Positions 59,056-64,000 of a stretch of 64,000 nt of DNA are shown in pieces. The first letter of the stretch is position 1. Every line of letters starts with the position of its first letter. The DNA is taken from contig NZ_JMQI01000073.1 of NCBI RefSeq assembly GCF_000695625.1, forward strand, positions 62,001 to 126,000, given 5' to 3'. The stretch comes from Amycolatopsis rifamycinica. GTDB lineage: Bacteria; Actinomycetota; Actinomycetes; Mycobacteriales; Pseudonocardiaceae. The position numbers were made by a program, and so were the translations under genes. Under the pieces are notes generated by a model that saw only the letters and a program-made list of their open reading frames with translations, did not search any database and was not told where the DNA came from.

Positions 59056-59078
59056 GTCCTGAATCAGTCATTCAGGAC
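59056..59078. repeat. 9-bp inverted repeat between convergent xylanase and deacetylase genes
   Basis: GTCCTGAAT (59056-59064) and ATTCAGGAC (59070-59078) are perfect inverted arms around 5 bases, overlapping the deacetylase stop codon. The words CCTGAAT and TCATTCA also occur in the larger element at 5819, so both probably belong to one intergenic palindrome family doing terminator duty. Confidence 0.7.
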
Positions 59079-59632
59079 GTCCGGGCGGGGACGGCGGGGA
59101 CCGGACCGGGACGCAGCCCGCGCTCGGCGAGCGCGGCGAGGATGCGGGGCACCGCATCGAGGGTGGCCGGGCGGCCTTCGTGCATCAGCACGACGCCGCC
59201 CGGCTGCGCTTCCCCGGCCGCGGCGGTGATTTCGTCCGCCGTGCAGCCCGCCCAGTCGCGGGTGTCGACGCTCCACAGCACCTCGGTGAGCTCGTGCGCC
59301 GCCAGTGCGCGGGCCACCGAGGCGTCCGTGTCGCCGTAGGGCGGCCGGAACAGCGACGGCCGGAGCCCGGTCAGCCGGGTCAGGAGGTCCTGCGTGCGCC
59401 GGATCTCCTGGTCGCGGCCGGCCGGGGAGAGCGTGGTCAGCCGGGGGTGGGTCCACGTGTGGTTGCCGATCGCGTGCCCCGCCGCGGCGATCGCCCGGAC
59501 CAGGTCCGGGTGGGCCGCGGCGTGCTCGCCCCACAGGAAGAAGGTCGCCCGCGTGCCGCCGAGCGCGGCCAGCAGCGCCGGGGTCGTCTCGGGGTACGGG
59601 CCGTCGTCGAAGGTCAGCGCGACCGTGTCCAT
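59072..59632 (-). CDS. Polysaccharide deacetylase (CE4/NodB domain)
   Basis: A 186-residue minimal CE4 domain. Motif 1 LTFDDGPYPE (base Asp and metal Asp), motif 2 HTWTHP (metal histidines), motif 3 RPPYGD, motif 4 DTRDW and motif 5 LMHEG are all present. It removes N- or O-acetyl groups from chitin, peptidoglycan or xylan. Context would favour acetyl-xylan esterase, yet no signal peptide precedes the domain (it starts MDTVALTFDDG), so it may act in the cytoplasm on imported oligomers or use a non-classical route. Confidence 0.93.
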   Translation of the reverse strand: MDTVALTFDDGPYPETTPALLAALGGTRATFFLWGEHAAAHPDLVRAIAAAGHAIGNHTWTHPRLTTLSPAGRDQEIRRTQDLLTRLTGLRPSLFRPPYGDTDASVARALAAHELTEVLWSVDTRDWAGCTADEITAAAGEAQPGGVVLMHEGRPATLDAVPRILAALAERGLRPGPVPAVPARTS

Positions 59633-59698
59633 CGCTCCAAGATCACCGGCTCCGCGGCGGTGGGCAAGGACTTTCGGCCGGCTTTCGGCCGGCTTTCG

Positions 59699-60628
59699 TC
59701 AGCGGGCCAGCGCCGCCAGCCGCTTGGCCGTCGGCCAGCGGACGTTCCAGGCCCAGCCCAGCTTCTCGAACACCCAGATCAGCCGGGCCGAGATGTCGAG
59801 CTGGCCGCGCAGCACGCCGTGGCGGGCCGACGTGGGGTCCGCGTGGTGGGTGTTGTGCCAGGACTCGCCCATCGACAGGATGGCCAGCGGCCAGAAGTTC
59901 GCCGACCGGTCGCGGCTGGTGAACGGGCGCTCGCCGATCATGTGGCAGACCGAGTTCACCGACCACGTCACGTGGTGCTGGAAGGAGATCCGGGCCAGCC
60001 CGGCCCACAGGAACGCGGTCAGCGCGCCCCACCACGACATCGTGATCAGCCCGCCGAGCAGGGGCGGGAGCAGCAGGCTCAGCACCACCCACAGCGGGAA
60101 GAGCCGGTCGACGACGCGCAGGTCGCGGTCGGCGGCCAGGTCCGGGGCGAACCGCTCGACGTTGGTCTTGTCGCGGCCGAAGAGCCAGCCCATGTGGGCG
60201 TGCCAGAAGCCGCGGGCGAGCGCCACCGGGGACGTGCCGAACAGCCACGGCGAGTGCGGGTCGCCGTCGCGGTCGGAGAAGGCGTGGTGCCGGCGGTGGT
60301 CGGCGACCCAGCCGATCACCGGGCCCTGCGCCGCGAGGCCGCCGGCGATGGCCAGCGCGATCCGCAGCGCGCGCTTCGCGCGGAAGGAGCCGTGGGTGAA
60401 GTAGCGGTGGTACCCCACGGTCACCCCGAGGGTCGACACCACGAAGAACGCGCCGCCGATGGCGAGGTCGAGCCAGCTGATGCCCCAGCCCCAGAACACC
60501 GGGACGGCGACGGCCAGTGCCAGGAACGGGACCAACAGGAACGTGCGGATGGTGATGAGCTCGGGGATCGTCTGCTTGCCGGCGAGGACGGGTTTCGGGG
60601 CCGGACGGGCCTTCACGGAGGCGGTCAT
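59699..60628 (-). CDS. Membrane fatty acyl-CoA delta-9-type desaturase
   Basis: A 309-residue di-iron desaturase. The three histidine boxes are HRYFTH, HRRHH and HNTHH, spaced as in acyl-CoA delta-9 desaturases, with hydrophobic pairs around them (LLVPFLALAVAVPVFWGWGI; IGGAFFVVSTLGVTVGYH). It inserts a double bond in saturated acyl chains. The product, oleoyl or palmitoleoyl chains, is the substrate that TmsB-type enzymes methylate, and the TmsAB pair lies 700 bases upstream. ATG 60628. The 373-base gap 60629-61001 holds a tandem repeat and the cold-shock gene's terminator. Confidence 0.95.
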   Translation of the reverse strand: MTASVKARPAPKPVLAGKQTIPELITIRTFLLVPFLALAVAVPVFWGWGISWLDLAIGGAFFVVSTLGVTVGYHRYFTHGSFRAKRALRIALAIAGGLAAQGPVIGWVADHRRHHAFSDRDGDPHSPWLFGTSPVALARGFWHAHMGWLFGRDKTNVERFAPDLAADRDLRVVDRLFPLWVVLSLLLPPLLGGLITMSWWGALTAFLWAGLARISFQHHVTWSVNSVCHMIGERPFTSRDRSANFWPLAILSMGESWHNTHHADPTSARHGVLRGQLDISARLIWVFEKLGWAWNVRWPTAKRLAALAR

Positions 60629-60856
60629 GCACTACTCGATTCGAAGTCTGCGCCGCGCCGGATCGAGCCGGGCGCGGAAGGGCCGGGGGCGGGAACACCC
60701 GGCGGTCAACGGTCTGGAGGTGACCGGGCGGGTCGCCGCTCCTGCCGGCGATCGGCCTCGAGGCCACGTGCGAGAGTGCGACCGGCCGGACGCCGGTCTG
60801 CGGGGGATTGCTCTCGACCTCTCCCACGCTACCCGACTGTTGTGAGTTCGCAGTGT

Positions 60857-60912
60857 GAGACGAACCCAGCGAGACGAACCCAGCGAGACGAACCCAGCGA
60901 GACGAACCCAGG
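60857..60912. repeat. 14-bp tandem repeat, four copies
   Basis: gagacgaacccagc occurs three times exactly from 60857 and a fourth time with one change ending at 60912, followed by two diverged units. It lies between the desaturase start and the cold-shock terminator. No inverted symmetry is visible within the unit. Confidence 0.9.
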
Positions 60913-60954
60913 GAGACGAGCACGGTGACGAACCCGGTGTGGGAGGAAACGAGG

Positions 60955-60986
60955 AAGGCCCCCGCCCCGGTGGGGGCGAGGGCCTT
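60955..60986 (-). terminator. Strong intrinsic-type terminator of the cold-shock gene
   Basis: A 14-base stem (AAGGCCCCCGCCCC with GGGGCGAGGGCCTT, one mismatch) has a 4-base loop. On the minus strand it follows the cold-shock stop by 15 bases and is followed by a pyrimidine-rich ttcctcgtttcc stretch. Confidence 0.8.
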
Positions 60987-61001
60987 CGGGTGCCTCGTGG
61001 C

Positions 61002-61205
61002 TCAGATGACGCTGACGCGCTGGGCCTGCGGGCCCTTCTGGCCCTGGCCGATTTCGAACTCCACGCGCTGACCCTCGTCAAGCGACTTGAAGCCGCTGCC
61101 CTGGATCTCGGAGTAGTGGACGAACACGTCCGGACCCCCGCCGTCCTGCGCGATGAAGCCGAAGCCCTTTTCGCCGTTGAACCACTTGACACTGCCCTGA
61201 GCCAT
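61002..61205 (-). CDS. cspA: Cold-shock domain protein (CspA family)
   Basis: A 67-residue single-domain RNA chaperone with start MAQGSVKWFNGEKGFGFI. It carries RNP1 (KGFGFI), RNP2 (VFVHYSEI) and the closing GPQAQRVSV, the canonical length and order. It binds single-stranded RNA or DNA and melts secondary structure at low temperature or in growth transitions. It has a long leader towards the CFA-like gene and its own strong terminator, so it is monocistronic. Confidence 0.97.
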   Translation of the reverse strand: MAQGSVKWFNGEKGFGFIAQDGGGPDVFVHYSEIQGSGFKSLDEGQRVEFEIGQGQKGPQAQRVSVI

Positions 61206-61305
61206 ACCCATACCTACTCTTTGTAGTGAGCCTGGACGCCCCGTTCGGACACCCGGTCTCAAGACCATCCTCCCATTACTGGCCCGGCGAGGCCACCCCC
61301 GGTGG

Positions 61306-62571
61306 TCAAACTCCCCAATCGGGGCGCAGCGGCATGCTCATCCCGCCCTCGCTGTCGGTCCGTACGCCCAGGATGTGGTGCAGTTCGATCTCGCGCCGCT
61401 CGAAGGCCAGCCGGCAGGCCGCGAGGTACAGCGCCCACACCCGGCTGCGCCCGGCACCGGCCTCGGCGACGGCTTCGTCCCAGTGCTCGTCGAGGTTGGC
61501 GCACCACCCGGCCAGGGTCTTCGCGTAGTGCTCGCGGAAGTTCTCCGCGTGCCGCACCTCCAGACCGGCGTCGTGCATGGCGGTCATCAGCTCGCCCGGG
61601 GCCTCGAGTTCGCCGTCCGGGAAGACGTAGCGGTCGATGAAGCCCCGCGAGCGGTGCGCGACGCTCGTGTCCGGGTTGGTGATGCAGTGGTTGAGCAGCC
61701 GTCCGTGCGCCTTGAGCTTGCCCGCCAGGAAGCGGAAGTAGCCGGGGACGTTGCGGGCCCCGATGTGCTCGGTGAGGCCGATGGAGGAGATCGCGTCGAA
61801 CCCGGTCTCGGTGACGTCCCGGTAGTCCTGGTGGCGGATCTCGGCGCGGTCGGCGATGCCCAGCGCGACGACGTTCTTCTGCGCCCACTGGGCCTGCTCG
61901 CGGGAGAGCGTGACGCCGATGGCCTCGACGCCGTAGTGCCGGACGGCGTGCGCGACCATCCCGCCCCAGCCGCAGCCGACGTCGAGCAGCCGCATCCCCG
62001 GCTTGAGGCCGAGCTTCTTGCAGACGAGGTCGAACTTGTGCGCCTGCGCCTCCTCCAGCGTGGCGTCCTCGTGCGGGAACACCGCGCAGGTGTAGGCCAT
62101 GGACGGGCCGAGGACCAGCTCGTAGAACCGGTTGGACACGTCGTAGTGGCTGGCGATGGCCTCGCTGTCGCGCGCCTTCGAGTGCCGCAGCGCGGTCAGC
62201 CCACGCCGGAACCGGCTCGGGTGCTCCTCGGCCGGCGGCTTGACCACCCGCAGGTGGCGGGGGCCGAGCTTGCGCAGCAGCCACAGCCGGTCGGCCGGGG
62301 TGAGCTGGTCGACCTGCGTGGACAGCGCCCGCAGCGCCGTGTACAGGTCGCCCTTGACGTCCAGCGCACCGGCGACGTACGCGCGGGCCAGGCCGAGGTC
62401 GCCGGGGGAGGACATCAGGTAGTCCAGCGCCAGCGGGGAGCGCACCTCGATGCCCACCGGCGCGTCGGCCGGGCCGCTGCGGCTGCCGTCGTAGGCGGTG
62501 ATCGACACCTCGGCGCGGGGGCCGAGCAACCGCTCGAAGACGGCGCCGACGGTGATGTTTTCCTCAGTCAC
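61306..62571 (-). CDS. tmsB: TmsB/BfaB-type SAM-dependent fatty acyl phospholipid methyltransferase
   Basis: A 421-residue enzyme of the cyclopropane fatty acid synthase family. SAM motif LLDVGCGWGGMVAHAV, the CFA segments SNRFYELVLGPSMAYTCAVF and GVTLSREQAQWAQ, and ISSIGLTEHIG are clear. Pairing with the FAD oxidoreductase immediately upstream is the hallmark of tuberculostearic (10-methyl) acid synthesis: TmsB adds a 10-methylene to oleoyl chains. GTG 62571 with an aaagga box is preferred to a start 30 bases further up. The two genes are 11 bases apart. Confidence 0.88.
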   Translation of the reverse strand: MTEENITVGAVFERLLGPRAEVSITAYDGSRSGPADAPVGIEVRSPLALDYLMSSPGDLGLARAYVAGALDVKGDLYTALRALSTQVDQLTPADRLWLLRKLGPRHLRVVKPPAEEHPSRFRRGLTALRHSKARDSEAIASHYDVSNRFYELVLGPSMAYTCAVFPHEDATLEEAQAHKFDLVCKKLGLKPGMRLLDVGCGWGGMVAHAVRHYGVEAIGVTLSREQAQWAQKNVVALGIADRAEIRHQDYRDVTETGFDAISSIGLTEHIGARNVPGYFRFLAGKLKAHGRLLNHCITNPDTSVAHRSRGFIDRYVFPDGELEAPGELMTAMHDAGLEVRHAENFREHYAKTLAGWCANLDEHWDEAVAEAGAGRSRVWALYLAACRLAFERREIELHHILGVRTDSEGGMSMPLRPDWGV

Positions 62572-62582
62572 GTTCGTTCCTT

Positions 62583-63989
62583 TCACCGGCGGCGGACGCA
62601 TTTTTCGTAGAGGCCGAGCAGTCGCTCGCGCGGGTCGTAGGCGCGCTTGAGTTCCCGGTAGGCGTCGCCGTTGTAGAGCCGCCAGAACTCTTCCTCGGTG
62701 TAGAAGCTGTCCGAGTAGAGCGACTTGTGCCCGCCGAGGCGGGTGACCTCGGCTTCGATCATCCGGTTGTGCACGCCGTCGCGCTCACCGGGGTCGAGCG
62801 GCACGGCCGACCAGAACCCGAAGTTGACGTACAGCTGTTCGGGGTCCAGTTCGTACAGCGGCCAGCGGACGCCGCCGGGGCGCTGGCGCAGCGGGCAGAT
62901 CCAGACCGGGCTGATCGGGATCTCCCGTTCGAAGAACTCGAGGAACTCCGCGGCCCGGCCGAGCGGCACCTCGATGTCCTGCACGATCGTCTCCTCCGGC
63001 GGCAGCCGCCGGAGCTTCAGCAGCCGCTCGGCGATCCGGAACCGGCGGTCGAGCGCGACGGCCTTCCAGTAGACCGAGGACCGCAGGAACCGGCGTCCGA
63101 GCAGCAACCGGGGCAGCCGGTGCTGGACGCCGAACGCCCGCGAGCACCAGAACCAGTCGGTGTCCCAGCGCCAGAGGTAGTCGCGGACGGTCAGGTGGTC
63201 GGTCTCGCGGGCCCGGATCGACCGGTAGTAGATGTCCAGCCAGGTGTAGTCGCTGGTCGCGGGCGCGGTGTCGGTGAACGTGCCGAGCGTCAGGTACAGC
63301 TCGTCCGGGCCGAAGACCGTGCCGTCGACGAAATCGACGTGCTCGCCGTCGTGTTCGCTCTTCGCGCAGATCTCGCCCAGCGCCTCGAAGAACTTCCCGC
63401 GGTCGTGGTGGCGGACGTGCCGCAGCTTCACGAACGGCTTCACCGGCTCCAGCAGGATCCGCAGCCGCAGCGCGTAGCCGAGGGTGCCGTAGGAGTTGGG
63501 GAAGCCGTGGAACAGGTCGCGGTGCTCGTTGTCCGCCGTGGCGACGACGATCCGGCCGTCGCCGGTGAGCACCTCGAGCTCCAGCACCGACTCGTGCGGC
63601 ATGCCGTTGCGGAACGACGAGGACTCGATGCCGAGCCCGGTCACCGCGCCGCCGAGGGTGATCGTCTTCAGCTGCGGCACGACCAGGGGCATCAGCCCGT
63701 GCGGCAGCGTGGCGTCGACGAGCTGCTCGTAGGTGACCATGCCCTCGACGTCGGCGGTGCGGGTGTCCGGGTCGACGCGCAGGACGTGGCTGAACCCGGA
63801 GACGTCCAGTCCCGGGTGCTTGACCGCGGCGCGGGAGCGGAAGAGGTTGGACGTGCGTTTCGCGAGCCGGACGGTCGCTTCTCCGCTGATCGCGGTGAGC
63901 TGCCGTCTCAGTGCGTCGACGCGGGCTTCGTGCGCGGGGAATGCCGGGCCCGGACGGGCTTCGGGCACCCCGGCCTGATCGGTTGTCAC
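62583..63989 (-). CDS. tmsA: TmsA/BfaA-type FAD-binding oxidoreductase
   Basis: A 468-residue flavoprotein of the FAD_binding_4 (DCR24-like) class. FAD segments: GMVTYEQLVDATLPHGLMPLVVPQLKTITLGGAVTGLGIESSSFRNGM and SYGTLGYALRLRILLEP. The DYLWRWDTDWFWCSR and YWKAVALDRRFRIA segments match the subgroup next to the CFA-like methyltransferase. It reduces the 10-methylene intermediate to a 10-methyl fatty acid. The GTG start at 63989 is 12 bases from the window edge, with an aaggg box; a longer start outside cannot be excluded. Confidence 0.87.
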   Translation of the reverse strand: MTTDQAGVPEARPGPAFPAHEARVDALRRQLTAISGEATVRLAKRTSNLFRSRAAVKHPGLDVSGFSHVLRVDPDTRTADVEGMVTYEQLVDATLPHGLMPLVVPQLKTITLGGAVTGLGIESSSFRNGMPHESVLELEVLTGDGRIVVATADNEHRDLFHGFPNSYGTLGYALRLRILLEPVKPFVKLRHVRHHDRGKFFEALGEICAKSEHDGEHVDFVDGTVFGPDELYLTLGTFTDTAPATSDYTWLDIYYRSIRARETDHLTVRDYLWRWDTDWFWCSRAFGVQHRLPRLLLGRRFLRSSVYWKAVALDRRFRIAERLLKLRRLPPEETIVQDIEVPLGRAAEFLEFFEREIPISPVWICPLRQRPGGVRWPLYELDPEQLYVNFGFWSAVPLDPGERDGVHNRMIEAEVTRLGGHKSLYSDSFYTEEEFWRLYNGDAYRELKRAYDPRERLLGLYEKCVRRR

Positions 63990-64000
63990 GCCCTTGATCC

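Noticed and set aside
60857..60926. CRISPR array
   Set aside because: 14-base head-to-tail repeats without spacers.
1..64000. tRNA, rRNA, integrase, transposase or phage genes
   Set aside because: None could be recognised by eye; small RNAs and tRNAs cannot be fully excluded without a covariance search.

Overview
The window is very GC-rich, densely coded actinobacterial chromosome. Several signs point to a member of the Pseudonocardiales, most like Amycolatopsis: a DmdR/IdeR-type iron box, an MbtH protein, a TmsAB-type methyl-branching pair, palindromic intergenic repeats built on GAATGAGTCATTC, and recurrent ACTGTGGAC-type words that force unusual T- or A-ending codons. The genus assignment is inference; no rRNA or tRNA gene was found. 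No insertion sequence, integrase or CRISPR array was recognised.

Layout. (1) 1-3.4 kb: end of an iron-regulated siderophore NRPS locus (A-T didomain, panD, Fe-siderophore binding lipoprotein, MbtH). (2) 3.4-9.7 kb: an EF-G-like translational GTPase behind a possible leader peptide, a PLP enzyme, a GT87 membrane glycosyltransferase and small stress or envelope genes. (3) 9.7-21.8 kb: a divergent lipid locus. The leftward arm carries a secreted protein, a FadD32-like FAAL, a Pks13-like ACP-KS-AT-ACP-TE synthase and an MFS exporter. The rightward arm carries an antigen-85-like acyltransferase, an SDR and a GT1 glycosyltransferase. This resembles the mycolic acid condensation and transfer machinery, in an organism type not known to make mycolates. 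(4) 21.8-31.2 kb: YdcF, a LigD-type phosphoesterase, a DUF998 protein, an operon of P450, hydrolase, SDR, Baeyer-Villiger monooxygenase and NAD kinase with a divergent TetR, and a tRNA-guanine-transglycosylase-like protein.

(5) 31.3-36.9 kb: a complete fructose PTS with its DeoR-family regulator and three evenly spaced TGCCCGTT boxes. (6) 36.9-44.1 kb: a conflict-system-like island. It has a SEFIR-NPCBM fusion on one strand and, divergently, a tightly coupled four-gene operon encoding a TIR protein, a KGGVGR ParA-like ATPase with a TIR-like tail, a winged-helix-like protein and a dual ATPase with AAA and HerA-type modules. This is the strongest candidate for an undescribed system. (7) 44.2-45.6 kb: a RibD-C reductase and an Asp23/Gls24 protein. 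(8) 45.8-59.6 kb: a xylan-use locus (GDSL esterase, GH3, two LacI regulators, a sugar ABC importer without its ATPase, GH115, GH10, CE4). (9) 59.7-64 kb: membrane lipid tailoring (acyl desaturase, TmsB methyltransferase, TmsA oxidoreductase) and a cold-shock protein.

Two themes recur: unusual lipid assembly and remodelling (regions 3 and 9), and translationally coupled operons joined by ATGA, GTGA or TGATG overlaps, which makes the functional groupings fairly reliable. Functions are assigned from motifs and family knowledge only; no database search was possible.
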